NCBI GenBank assembly: GCA_030562195.1
Contig: CM060200.1
Location: 11,842,001 to 11,906,000, forward strand
Direction: 5' to 3'
Origin: Nipponacmea schrenckii
Lineage: Eukaryota; Mollusca; Gastropoda; Lottiidae
Length of the DNA stretch: 64,000 nucleotides
Under the pieces are notes generated by a model, which did no database searches, had not been told where the DNA came from, and worked only from the letters and a program-made list of their open reading frames with translations. This document shows positions 49,895-62,300 of the stretch, piece by piece. Position numbers and translations under genes: made by a program. Every line of letters starts with the position of its first letter. The stretch's first letter is position 1.

Positions 49895-50717
49895 TGTTAC
49901 GAGATATTAAGAATAACAATTTTACCAATTTCTTTTTACGAACCGTCGATTCTAGCGAAAACTTTCTTGTTTACAACCTGTCACCATGGTTAGTAGGCCT
50001 AATTGAACAGCTTATGTTTGAAATAGTTAATAGATTGTTAAATGCCGTAAAATCATCAATCATTTTTATAAAATGTGCATTTGGAGGAAGTTGACGATAT
50101 TTCCCAGCGCTCTACTATGGATCAATAATGCTCCGCTCGGCTGTGTGTGCGAAAGCGGGTGGAATTAAACAAAATTGTTGCATTGTTTGCATCAAATTTA
50201 AATGGAATTCATTAAGTTTGTAAAAGGTCAACATACTAAAATTTCGTTTTAAAAAACCACATTTTACTGATAGCAAGCAATTATGAACGCAATCATATTC
50301 CCCTAAACAACTTCAAAACGAGCTTACAGTATGGTTAAACAGTGGAAACATATGAATAATAACTGAAATGAGGATATTTAGAAATTTATATTAAAAAAAA
50401 GTGCCACTTTAATTTTTATGATTTTTAAAAAGCACATTAAAAAAAAAATGAGTTTTCGGGCTGATTAGCATGCTAAGAATTTATTGCAAAATAGTTTGAG
50501 GTCGTTTCCTGTTGTTTTGCAGCTCAGTTCACGTTTTCATTGGTCTTTTAATTCAAACAAAAACTGTTCGATTACGGTACTAACCATTGGTGACAGGTGA
50601 TAATGCCGGAGTTAGACCAAAAAGTTTTCGCTAGAATCGACGGTTCGTAAAAAAAGAAAAAAATTGGTAAAATTGTTATTTTCAATATCTGATATCTCGT
50701 ATTTCTGATATCTCGTA
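49895..50717. mobile_element. Foldback element with ~100-140 bp inverted arms
   Basis: The left arm (about 49895-49996) and right arm (about 50577-50717) share in inverted orientation ACGAGATAT, ATAACAATTTTACCAATT, TTTACGAACCGTCGATTCTA with GCGAAAACTT, and CCTGTCACCA(A)TGGTTAGTA. The ~580-bp interior has no coding frame. Small insertions and deletions distinguish the arms, so it is older than the element at 6348. Confidence 0.75.
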
Positions 50718-51068
50718 TCCGGTTTTAGGGTTTGCCCCATAAACATACGTTAGCAAAAATAAAAGTATAACTTACATCTTTGATATACTGCTCGGTACTG
50801 AGGGCCAATATCTACATAGCCTTGGACAGAAACCCCAATATAATGGTATAATTTTCTTAGAAAGAGGTTGGGGGGGGGGGGTGAGGTCGTGGGGCAAAAG
50901 TGTTAAGAGGCAAAAAGAGAAGGAGTGAATTGGGAAATAAGACGAAATAGGAAGAAGGAAAGCTGGAAAGGGAAACTAGGAAAATGGTGAAACGGGAAAT
51001 ACGTGAAATGAAGAAGGGGCAATATGTAAATAATTTAGAGGCCGATTGGCACCCACTTGGGAAGGGGT
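50718..51068. other. Purine-rich spacer
   Basis: It includes a G-run at about 50871-50881 followed by ~130 bp that is strongly purine-rich (GAAATAGGAAGAAGGAAAG-like). No gene was seen. Confidence 0.5.
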
Positions 51069-51940
51069 GAATTGACATAAATCATCAGTTGTAAGAATGA
51101 CATGTAAGAATGATATGTAGTATTGCCGTATATTATCAGTAATAACAATGACATGAAGAATTCAGCAGTAATAACAATGATATAGTGAAGACTTGTTGAT
51201 ATAAATCATAAAAAACAATGATATTGATAATGACAGATCATCAGTAATATCAATGACATGAAGTATTAACATAAATTATCAGAGTATTGACCGTAAATTA
51301 TCAGTAATAACAATCACATGAAGTATTAACAAAAATCATCAGTAATAACAATGACATGAAGAATTTACATAAATCCCCAGTTATAACATTGACATGAAGG
51401 ATTGACATAAATTATCAGTAATAACAATGACATGAAGAATTTACATAAATCCCCAGTTATAACATTGACATGAAGGATTGACGTAAATTATCAGTAATAA
51501 CAATGACATGAAGTATTGACATAAATTATCAGTATTAACAACGACATGAAGAATTGACATAAATCATCACTAATAACAATGACATGAAGAATTTACATAA
51601 ATCCCCAGTTATAACATTGACATGAAGGATTGGCATAATAATCAGTAATAACGACATGAAGAATTGACATAAATCATCAGTAATAACAACATGAAGAATT
51701 GACATAAATCACCAGTATTAACAAGGCCATGAAGTATTGACGTAAATTATCAGTAATAACAATGACATGAAGAATTGACACAAATCAGTTATAATAATGA
51801 CATAAATCACCAGTATTAACAATGCCATGAAGTACTGACGTAAATTATCAGTAATAACAATGACATGAAGAATTGACACAAATCAGTTATAATAATGACA
51901 TGAAGAATTGACGTAAATTATCAGTAATAACAATGATATA
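51069..51940 (+). repeat. 38-bp minisatellite, interrupted by Helitron-like insertions
   Basis: The unit reads GACATGAAGAATTGACATAA then ATCATCAGTAATAACAAT, with many short deletions, some 20 or more partial or full copies. A higher-order unit with ATCCCCAGTTATAACATT recurs three times. The array resumes at 55919-55934 and 57980-58050, on the far sides of the mobile elements. Confidence 0.9.
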
Positions 51941-54900
51941 CTAGAACTGTGAACAGCTCCGAGCGTGGCAACTATGCGTTATCCCATGGATTTCGAACAT
52001 TTTGAAACTTCTAACCTGCTAGCTTTGAATTCCGGTACTTTTCAGCCTACAATTGTAAGCATAAACCTTTCGCTATAGAGGCAATTTTTTTTACTATAAG
52101 TTTCTACTATCAGTTCCTTATTAGATTTTTGTACATGTTTAAGATTTCGGTAGGATATTTACATAAATTCCAAACCAAAATTTAAGTAGGTAGTAAGATG
52201 ACAATTTGTCATGAAATTTAAACTCTCTATATTCAAATTTAAACATTATTTTGTAACTTTGGTTGTAATTAACATAGAGAGAAAATTCAAGCTATGTGAT
52301 AATTTGCTTATTCACAGCTTTATAAAGAGATATTTTTTGAATTTGTATGCAAAAATTTTACAAAAAAATAAATTTTATTAGGGTTATCAGATTATATCAT
52401 TAGATTAATTTACTCTTTGGCCACCTGTGTGCGTTGAACCGTGACTAAAGTGGTCAATAGTTCATCTGTGTTTTATAAGACTTATATGTCTGCTACTCTT
52501 CACATGACTGTATTTGACATTTTTTATATAAAATCATTTCTATTTAAGATACGAACAAAATTCGAACTGATCAATGACAAGCGAATTTACTTCTTTAACT
52601 TGATGTATGTTTTGAATTTGAATGGAAATATTTTAAGAAATTACATAATCAGATTAATTTGTTCCCCAGCTCAGTGATTTGAGAAGTAGGTGTGAAAATT
52701 TAAACCACCAGTTTTACTGACATGTTATATAACAGCCTTTAACACCCTGACTGATCAATTTGAAACAGATTTTATGAAATAAAAAACCCAAAATTGGTAT
52801 TTATTTTGTTAATTTATCTAAAATTAATGCTTAAATTTTCATGGTAAAACGACCATGTCGCATATCATTTAAGAGACAATTTAATTTGGAGTCCAATGAT
52901 GTATACCACATTGATGTGGGATGAATATATTTTATGTTAGTACTGGAGTTTTTAAAATATGCTTCTGCACTTTTGGCATATATCCTTTATTGAAGAGTTT
53001 TGAGGCTATTATAAAACAGAAAATCTCAAGTCAATGTGTTCGTAAGGAAATGTAATATTGCCGTTCAAAGTTTCAAAAATGTCAGAATTCGGTTGGCTAT
53101 AAAACCCAGAAGTTGATATTTTTCATTCAATATTGTCATATCTATAGACAGCTGAGGTCAAGGCCATTCTATATGGAAATTTCAAGGTCATTGAAGGTGA
53201 AGGTCACAAGATATAGAATTTCAAATTTTCAAAAAATTCAAACGGGCATGAAATAAATTCATGTTCGAAAATCAAAATTCTGTTTCAAACATCCTTTAGA
53301 TAAGGGAGCAAGGTTTTGATAGATACCAAAATCATACAAATCGGATAATAAATGACGGACTAATTAAATTTTAAAGAAAATTTGCCATTCTCGGAAAAAT
53401 GGCGCATGCGCAACTAGCAATTTGAATTTTTTTCTTCTCGAGGGATGCAAGTTATTTTGTATAGCTAATATATACTGTTTTTGCTTACATTCTTGAATTA
53501 CACGGGATGTAGGGTCGTCTGAAATGAGATAAAAAAAAACCGGAAGTCCCCACGCCCAAACCGAAAGTGATCAAAAAATTTTGATGATATATTTTTAATT
53601 GTGTTGCGTATCTATCTATATCCTGTAAATTTCAGATCGATCCGAACATAAGAGCCCGAAAGTGTAACATAACCGTCCAAAATTGCAAAATAGTCAGATT
53701 TCGGTGGGCTATAAAACCGGAAGTTAATATTTGTCATGCAATATCAGCACATCTATAGACAGCTGAGGTCAAGGACATTCTACATCTCAAATGTCAAGGT
53801 CATTGAAGGTCAAGGTCACGAGATAGAGTTTTAAATTTTCGAAAAATTCGAACGGGCATAAAAAGAATTCAAATTCGAAAATCAAAATTCTGTTCCCAAC
53901 ATTTTTTAGATAAAGTATCAAGGTTTCGATAGACACCAAAATCATAAAAATCGGTTAATAATTGGCGGACTTATTAAATTTTTAAGAAAATTTGCCATTT
54001 TTGAAAACTGCGCATGCGCAACATTCAATTTAATTTTTCTGCATCTCAGGGGATTAAAATCATTTAGTATAGCTAAAATATACTGTTTTTGTTTAGAATC
54101 TTGAATTACATGGGAAGCAGGGTCGCCCGACATGAGACGAAAAAACCGGAAGTCCCCACGCCCAAACCGGAAGTGATCAAAAAATTATGATGATGTAGTT
54201 TTAATTGCGCTGCCTATCTTTCTATATCCTGTAAATTTCAGACCGATGCGACTATTAGGGCCCGAGCTAGCTTGAAATCTTATTTGCATATTATGCAATT
54301 AGCCACTTTCGGGTTAGCGAAAATTTCATGTTAGACATTCAATTTTGATTTCAGCCCATATAAAAACCATTGGTGAAAACAGAAATAGTCTATCTCTTTC
54401 CGTTTGGGCTAGCGAGCTACCCAAAAAAAAAAAACAAAAAAAAAAAAAAAAAAAAAACTAGAACTGTGAACAGCTCCGAGCGTGGCAACTATGCGTTATC
54501 CCATGGATTTCGAACATTTTGAAACTTCTAACCTGCTAGCTTTCAATTCCGGTACTTTTCAGCCTCCAATTGTGGAACAAGCGTAACAATATTGTTAGAT
54601 CTATAGACAGCTGATGTCAAGGCCATTCTATATGGAAAATTTCAAGGTCATTGAAGGTGAAGGTCACAAGATTTAGAATTTCAAATTTTAAAAAAATTCA
54701 AACGGGCATAAATAATAAATGACGGACTAATTAAATTTTAAAGAAAATTTGCCATTCTCGGAAAAATGGCGCATGCGCAACTAGCAATTAGAATTTTTTT
54801 CTTCTCGGGGGATACAAATTATTTTGTATAGCTAATATATACTGTTTTTGCTTACATTCTTGAATTACACGGGATGTAGGGTCGCCTGAAATGAGATAAA

Positions 54901-55786
54901 AAACCGGAAGTCCCCACGCCCAAACCGGAAGTGATCAAATAATTTTGATGATATATTTTTAATTGTGTTGCGTATTTATCTATATCCTGTAAATTTCAGA
55001 TCGATCCGAACATTAGAGCCCGAAAGTGTAATATAACCGTCCAAAATTGCAAAATAGTCAGATTTCGGTGGGCTATAAAACCGGAAGTTAATATTTGTCA
55101 TGCAATATCAGCACATCTATAGACAGCTGAGGTCAAGGACATTCTACATCTCAAATGTCAAGGTCATTGAAGGTCAAGGTCACGAGATATAGAGTTTTAA
55201 ATTTTTGAAAAATTCGAACGGGCATAAAAAAATTCAAATTCGAAAATCAAAATTCTGTTCCCAACATTTTTTTGATAAAGTATCAAGGTTTTGATAGACA
55301 CCAAAATCATAAAAATCGGTCAATAATTGGCGGACTTATTAAATTTTTAAGAAAATTTGCCATTTTTGAAAACTGCGCATGCGCAACATTCAATTTGATT
55401 TTTCTTCATCTCAGGGGATTAAAATCATTTAGTATAGCTTAAATATACTGTTTTTGTTTAGATTCTTGAATTACATGGGAAGCAGGGTCGCCCGACATGA
55501 GACGAAAAAACCGGAAGTCCCCACGCCCAAACCGGAAGTGATCAAAAAATTTTGATGATGTATTTTAAATTGCGCTGCCTATCTATCTATATCCTGTAAA
55601 TTTCAGACCGATCCGACTATTAGGGCCCGAGCTAGCTTGAAATCTTATCTGCATATTATGCAATTAGCCACTTTCGGGTTAGCGAAAATATTATGTTAGA
55701 TATTCATTTTTGATTCCAGCCCATATAAAAACCATTGGTGAAAACAAAAATAGTCTATCTTTTTCCGTTTGGGCTAGCGAGCTTCC

Positions 55787-55819
<33 letters not shown>

Positions 55820-55918
55820 ATCCGAACGAAAACAAAGCGTGACAAATTTTATTTGCCACGCAAAAAAAAAAAAATAATCCGAACAAAAACAAAGCGTGAC
55901 AAATTTCATTTGCCACGC
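51941..55918 (+). mobile_element. Helitron-like non-autonomous element, copy 1 (split by copy 2)
   Basis: It starts CTAGAACTGTGAACAGCTCC, then GCGTGGCAAC at 51963-51972. It runs to an A-tract at ~54422-54457, is interrupted by copy 2 (54458-55861), and finishes with more A-tract, ATCCGAAC and the terminal hairpin GCGTGACAAAT/ATTTGCCACGC at about 55894-55918. The right half consists of two ~600-bp diverged internal repeats (about 53061-53670 and 53671-54260). Each holds TCAAGGTCATTGAAGGT, GGCATGAAA/GGCATAAAA, GCGCATGCGCAAC and ACCGGAAGTCCCCACGCCC-type blocks. The left ~1 kb is AT-rich and unique to copies 1 and 3. No replicase, helicase or transposase is encoded. Confidence 0.8.
54458..55861 (+). 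mobile_element. Helitron-like element, copy 2, nested in the A-tract of copy 1
   Basis: It has the same first ~80 bases as copies 1 and 3, then jumps after TTCAGCCTCCAATTGTGG into the internal repeat, lacking the ~1 kb AT-rich left part. It ends with an A-tract (about 55788-55817) and its own hairpin ending at 55861. Immediately after it the A-tract and a second, slightly different terminal hairpin follow. These are best explained as the severed end of copy 1. Confidence 0.8.
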
Positions 55919-55934
55919 AATAATAGTATCAGTA

Positions 55935-57893
55935 CTAGAACTGTGAACAGCTCCGAGCGTGGCAACTATGCGTTATCCCATGGATTTCGAACATTTTGAA
56001 ACTTCTAACCTGCTAGCTTTCAATTCCGGTACTTTTCAGCCTACAATTGTAAGCATAAACCTTTCGCTATAGAGGCAATTTTTTTTACTATAAGTTTCTA
56101 CTATCAGCTCCTTATTAGATTTTTGTACATGTTTAAGATTTCGGTAGGATATTTACATAAATTCCAAACCAAAATTTAAGTAGGTAGTAAGATGACAATT
56201 TGTCATGAAATTTAAACTCTCTATATTCAAATTTAAACATTATTTTGTAACTTTGGTTGTAATTAACATAGAGAGAAAATTCAAGCTATGTGATAATTTG
56301 CTTATTCACAGCTTTATAAAGAGATATTTTTTGAATTTGTATGCAAAAATTTTACAAAAAAATAAATTTTATTAGGGTTATCAGATTATATCATTAGATT
56401 AATTTACTCTTTGGCCACCTGTGTGCGTTGAACCGTGACTAAAGTGGTCAATAGTTCATCTGTGTTTTATAAGACTTATATGTCTGCTACTCTTCACATG
56501 ACTGTATTTGACATTTTTTTTATAAAATCATTTCTATTAAGATACGAACAAAATTCGAACTGATCAATGACAAGCGAATTTACTTCTTTAACTTGATGTA
56601 TGTTTTGAATTTGAATGGAAATATTTTAAGAAATTACATAATCAGATTAATTTGTTCCCCAGCTCAGTGATTTGACAAGTAGGTGTGAAAATTTAAACCA
56701 CCAGTTTTACTGACATGTTATATAACAGCCTTTAACACCCTGACTGATCAATTTGAAACAGATTTTATGAAATAAAAAACCCAAAATTGGTATTTATTTT
56801 GTTAATTTATCTAAAATTAATGCTTAAATTTTCATGGTAAAACGACCATGTCGCATATCATTTAAGAGACAATTTAATTTGGAGTCCAATGATGTATACC
56901 ACATTGATGTGGGGATGCAAATTATTTTGTATAGCTAATATATACTGTTTTTGCTTACATTCTTGAATTACACGGGATGTAGGGTCGTCTGAAATGAGAT
57001 AAAAAAAAACCGAAAGTCCCCACGCCCAAACCGAAAGTGATCAAAAAATTTTGATGATATATTTTTAATTGTGTTGCGTATCTATCTATATCCTGTAAAT
57101 TTCAGATCGATCCGAACATTAGAGCCCGAAAGTGTAACATAACCGTCCAAAATTGCAAAATAGTCAGATTTCGGTGGGCTATAAAACCGGAAGTTAATAT
57201 TTGTCATGCAATATCAGCACATCTATAGACAGCTGAGGTCAAGGACATTCTACATCTCAAATGTCAAGGTCATTGAAGGTCAAGGTCACGAGATATAGAG
57301 TTTTAAATTTTCGAAAAATTCGAACGGGCATAAAAAGAATTCAAATTCGAAAATCAAAATTCTGTTCCCAACATTTTTTAGATAAAGTATCAAGGTTTCG
57401 ATAGACACCAAAATCATAAAAATCGGTTAATAATTGGCGGACTTATTAAATTTTTAAGAAAATTTGCCATTTTTGAAAACTGCGCATGCGCAACATTCAA
57501 TTTAATTTTTCTGCATCTCAGGGGATTAAAATCATTTAGTATAGCTAAAATATACTGTTTTTGTTTAGAATCTTGAATTACATGGGAAGCAGGGTCGCCC
57601 GACATGAGACGAAAAAACCGGAAGTCCCCACGCCCAAACCGGAAGTGATCAAAAAATTTTGATGATGTAGTTTTAATTGCGCTGCCTATCTTTCTATATC
57701 CTGTAAATTTCAGACCGATGCGACTATTAGGGCCCGAGCTAGCTTGAAATCTTATTTGCATATTATGCAATTAGCCACTTTCGGGTTAGCGAAAATTTCA
57801 TGTTAGACATTCAATTTTGATTCCAGCCCATATAAAAACCATTGGTGAAAACAGAAATAGTCTATCTCTTTCCGTTTGGGCTAGCGAGCTTCC

Positions 57894-57941
<48 letters not shown>

Positions 57942-57979
57942 GAACGAAAACAAAGCGTGACAAATTTCATTTGCCACGC
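55935..57979 (+). mobile_element. Helitron-like element, copy 3
   Basis: Nearly identical to copy 1 from its start through 56913, then missing the equivalent of about 52918-53441, and again nearly identical to the end. The terminal A-tract (about 57896-57938) is followed by TCCGAACG and the hairpin at 57955-57979. Minisatellite sequence lies on both sides (ATCAGTA before, ATAACAATGACA after). Joined, these restore the array consensus with at most two extra bases, so no target-site duplication is evident. Confidence 0.82.
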
Positions 57980-58560
57980 AAATAACAATGACACTCAGTG
58001 TAGAAAAACATTGGGGTTGGATTGAATAAATCATCAGTAATGACAATGAAACAAGAAAAAGAAAATGAGCTAGATTAAATCAAAATTAATAATAAAATAA
58101 GAATAAGTTGGTTAGAATTATCAACATTTATCTATATTTTAATCTCGCTAGAACAAATCAGACATTAAGACAATCTATTTTAAGCTTTCAGGTCACATCA
58201 GTCTTATGAGGGCTATAATTTTATGTTTTTATGGATCAAATCAGTCACATAAGTAGAACAATTAACTAATGTTTGCCAGACCAAATCAGTTACATTAGGA
58301 CAATCTATTAATGCTTGCTAAACCAAAGATTCACATTTAATAGGACAGTCTATTCATGTTTGCCAGACAAAATCAGTCCTAAGGATGATTCAATTGTCAA
58401 ATTTCAAACGCAAATAATTCTAGACAAACATAAATTTGAAGGCTCAAAATTTCTACTGTGAACTGTAAACACTATAACCAACCAGCTTAGCTAAACATTT
58501 TCTGTTTTTGAGAGTAAAGTATGATATGTCAAACAAATGGCAAACCTTTCCCTTTAATTA
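57980..58560. other. Array remnant and old repeat-derived sequence
   Basis: About 70 bp of minisatellite is followed by AT-rich sequence with recurring words such as AACCAAATCAGTCACAT and AGGACAATCTATTAATG. A block near 58430-58560 (TTTGAAGGCTCAAA, ACCAGCTTAGCTAAAC, GGCAAACCTTTCCCTTTAA) resembles sequence at 61670-61850. No gene was seen. Confidence 0.5.
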
Positions 58561-59246
58561 TTTAAAGGGGCCCAGGTTTGATTTTTAGGGGTCGTTTTGG
58601 GCCTTCGTTACATTTAAACAGTCCTCAGAAATACTCAAGCTCTAAGAAAATCGCAAAATATCTTGAAATATACCTCAAACAAAAAATTTCACGTTTCATT
58701 TTTTTTCGGTGCTGTACCCGGCTGGTCTCCAGTCAGTCTGAAAATTGTGTGTCCTATTGAAAAAGTATATAATTGAAAATGCGTTGTAGTCAAGGAGGTT
58801 AGATAATATAACCGCCTTGGTTGTAGTCTATTTATATAGATGACCGCTATTGCATGATTGGAAGGATAACTCTTTGATTATCAAGACGAACCGTCTGAAA
58901 ATTGTGTGTCCTATTGACAAAGTATATAATTGAAAATGCGTTGTAGTCAAGGAGGTTAGATAATATAACCTCCTTGGTTGTAGTCTATATAGATGACCGC
59001 TATTGCACGACGGGAAGGATAACTCTTTGATTATCAAGACGAACCGTTTTCCAATATGGCGGGACGTTCGTAATTTCTTAAGACGTTATGATTTTTCACG
59101 GATAATTATGGATACACATGAATTTGAAGGCTCAAATTTCAAAGGTAAGCTCTGTAGACTATTTCTGATTAGCTAAGCAAAAGATTTCATGTGTTTGAGG
59201 CTGTCGGAGGATTGTCCGAAACAAATCAAGCCTGGGCCCCTTTAAG
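58561..59246. mobile_element. Element with inverted ends and an internal 157-bp tandem duplication
   Basis: The left end TTTAAAGGGGCCCAGGTTTG is inverted at the right end as CAAGCCTGGGCCCCTTTAAG. Inside, 58736-58892 and 58893-59049 are a 157-bp direct duplication (GTCTGAAAATTGTGTGTCC to CAAGACGAACC). Each carries a small palindrome, AAGGAGGTTA ... TAACC(T/G)CCTT. No protein is encoded. Confidence 0.7.
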
Positions 59247-59303
59247 ATAACATTTTGGTATATCACTATTGAGTTTTATTATGCTATTTCATCAATTTAC
59301 ATG

Positions 59304-62300
59304 TCAATGTTCTGATGACTGTGAATTAATACTACTAGCTGATGATATCAATGCCTGGTAATTAGGAGCTATACGACATCGTAGATCTTGAGTTATAGCA
59401 CTTTGAACATCAGACTGGGTTTGAGAATCCGATACTGAATAGTAAGATGAACAATTGGAATCTGTTAAACATCTTGTAGATTTTTTATTCAGTATGTTAT
59501 CCTACAAAAGAGTACAAACATATATGAAAATGGATACAGTTGGCATTGAAAATTCAGGACAATTCAAAACAATGTTGGTCCTTAAAGTAGTTAAGTTAGG
59601 GGCAAACAAGCACATTTGACTTGGAAATATTGTTCATGACCACCCCCCAAAAAATTTAAAATGATGTTGGGACTGAATATTTCATACTGGTGATTGTAAC
59701 TGCACTGCCAAATATTCCATATTTGTGTCCGTGGCCATATAATGTTTTGCCTGGAAAATTACCTTTAAATTAGATTGACGGTGCAGCTTAAAAGCCTATA
59801 GAGTTGCACCATTCTGGCCCTTGAGGCCAATTCGAAAATCTAAAATAGCTTACTAGTGGTCACTCCCGCGAAGATAGTGGAACAGTCGGTAACGAATCGG
59901 AAAAACCAAGAATAATGTGTCCCATTTGACCACAATTTCAATCCGTTTAGACTTAAGCCTATAAGGCGTTGGGATCCAAGGTGTTTGGGATTTTTTGGGG
60001 GTAATGATCTGCTTTATAGTTAATGTTTGTACAACAATAATTCAATTTGTTTAATTCAGTCAAGTTTTAATCTCTAACAGGAAAATATTGCAAAGAGATT
60101 ATGAAAAGGGTAATAGAAAGAAAGATAGCTTGCCAGGCAAGGTAACATACACCCACTGGCAGCATTGAATTTGAATAATAAATTGAGCAATAACTAAAAA
60201 AAAATTCACTGAATATTGAAGTCGAGGGCAAAGACATAAAAACTGTTCATGGAAAATCGTCAAATTCAAACTTGACCACCATCTTATTTATTTCAATACT
60301 CATACTGAGTTTCATCAAATATATTAAAAAATTGTAGTTTCTTTTCCCCAACTAAAATTTCTGACGCAATTTTACTAAGTCAAGGGCAATAACTAAAAAA
60401 TCATTGGTTAAAAAAAGTCATCAAATTCAAACTTGATTGCTGTCTTATCAATTCCAATGCTCACACTAAGTTTCATTAAAATCCATAGAAATTGAAGCTT
60501 CTAACGTGTCTACAACAAATGAATTGTTACACAATTTTACTTAGTCAAGGGCAATTACTCATAAACCATTCATCGAAAAAATTGTCAAATTCAAAACATG
60601 AGAACCGCCTTATCAATTTCTGCTAATACCAAGTTTCGTTCAAATCCATTGAAAATTGTAGCTTCTATTGCATTAACAATAAATTTTGACGTGATGTAAC
60701 TAAGTCAAGGGCAATAACTCAAAAACTGTTCATCGAAAAATCTTCAAATTCGAACTTGACCGCTGTCTTATCAATTCCATTGCTCTCACCAGGTTTCATT
60801 AAAATACATTGAAAATTGTAGTTTCTATTGTGTCTACAACAAATATAGAGGCAGGGGCAATAACTCAAAAACCGTTTATCCAAAAATTGTCCAAATCAAA
60901 GTTGACTGCCGTCTTATCAATTCCAATGCTCAAAGTTTCATTCAAATCCATTGAAAATTGTAGCTTCAATAAATTTTGACGTGATGTAACTACATGTAAG
61001 TCAAGGACCATAACTCAAAGAACGTTAATAGAAAAATCTTCAAATTCGAACTTGACCTTCGTCTTATCAATTCCAATGCTCACACCAAGTTTCATTAAAT
61101 CCATTAAAAATTTTAGCTTCTATCCTGTCTACAACAAATATTTAGGCAGGGGCAATAACTAAAAAAACGTTTATCGAAAAATCATTAAAATCGAACTTGA
61201 CTGCCGTCAAATCAATTCTAATGCTCACACTAAGTTTTATACAAATCAATTGAAAATTGTACATTCTATTGTGTCTACAACAAATGTGGACGGACGGACG
61301 GACAGACGGACAGGGGCGACGATAATATTTGTCCACATATTCATGTGGGCGTATAAAAAGGTTGAAAATTCCTGATTTAGATGATCAGCACTATTACATA
61401 ACAATTAACAATAACAGAGTAAACAGAACTTACCTGTTTCCAATCAACAATGTTGAGAAGTATGGTAAATATCAAACATAATATTATTATTGACATCAAA
61501 AACATTAAAACATTGATCCAATCTTGAGCTTTATCTTCATCACTATAACAATATCAAGATAAAATCAAACAGAGCACAAACTCTTTAAAAAGAGACGATA
61601 ACTACTAGAAACGTACAAAATCAATTACATGTAATTTGTTCCAAAATACCTCAAGCTCAAATTTCGCTTTCTATATATGGCAGAGTGTCAGGAAAAACAA
61701 GAAATCATTTCACTCTAAAACACGCATAATTCTAGAAGATCGAATTACAACAGTGAGCTGTGACTGATCAGCTGGCTTAAACAATTCCTGAGTCTGGGAA
61801 GAACGGATTGGTCAAATGGATGGCAAATCTGTCCCTTTAAAGGGAATGTAAATAGAATAGCAAATCATTTAAATATATATTTATAATTTGCTGTTAAAGG
61901 ATATTAAGATGTTTTATATGCATCTGTCTAAAGCTTCTGTTTGAACCAACTTGAAATTTCCAATATAAAATGCCTAAATCACAATCATATGGCTATCAGC
62001 CCTATACTAAGTATAGAGTCATTCAGGAACAAGATTGCTTTTCTCATGATAATATACTTACGGTCCATGAAGATTGAGTAATTTACCCATAACAATATTA
62101 GCTACACCAATACCAATAAATTGAAATGAAGTCAGTATTCCCATGGCTATACCTAATGCTCTCGGTTTGACTAGTAGTGGTACTGATGGCCACATTGTAA
62201 TCTAAATATATTGAAATGAAATCAAATTGTAGTGTACAATAAGGAATTTCTTGCAATGAAAACCTCCAGATTTTTTTATGTGAACTGTCAAGGAATCTTG

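Noticed and set aside
51069..51940. 38-bp repeats considered as a CRISPR array or coding repeat
   Set aside because: Units adjoin without unique spacers, lengths vary out of frame, and stops occur in all frames.
52441..52677. 78-codon open frame inside Helitron-like copy 1
   Set aside because: In copy 3 the matching frame is disturbed by a one-base difference near 56537, and the sequence resembles no replication protein. It is treated as non-coding.
55691..58046. Minus-strand open frames with long Phe runs
   Set aside because: These are produced by the A-tracts of the mobile elements (poly-Phe from poly-T) and have no other support.
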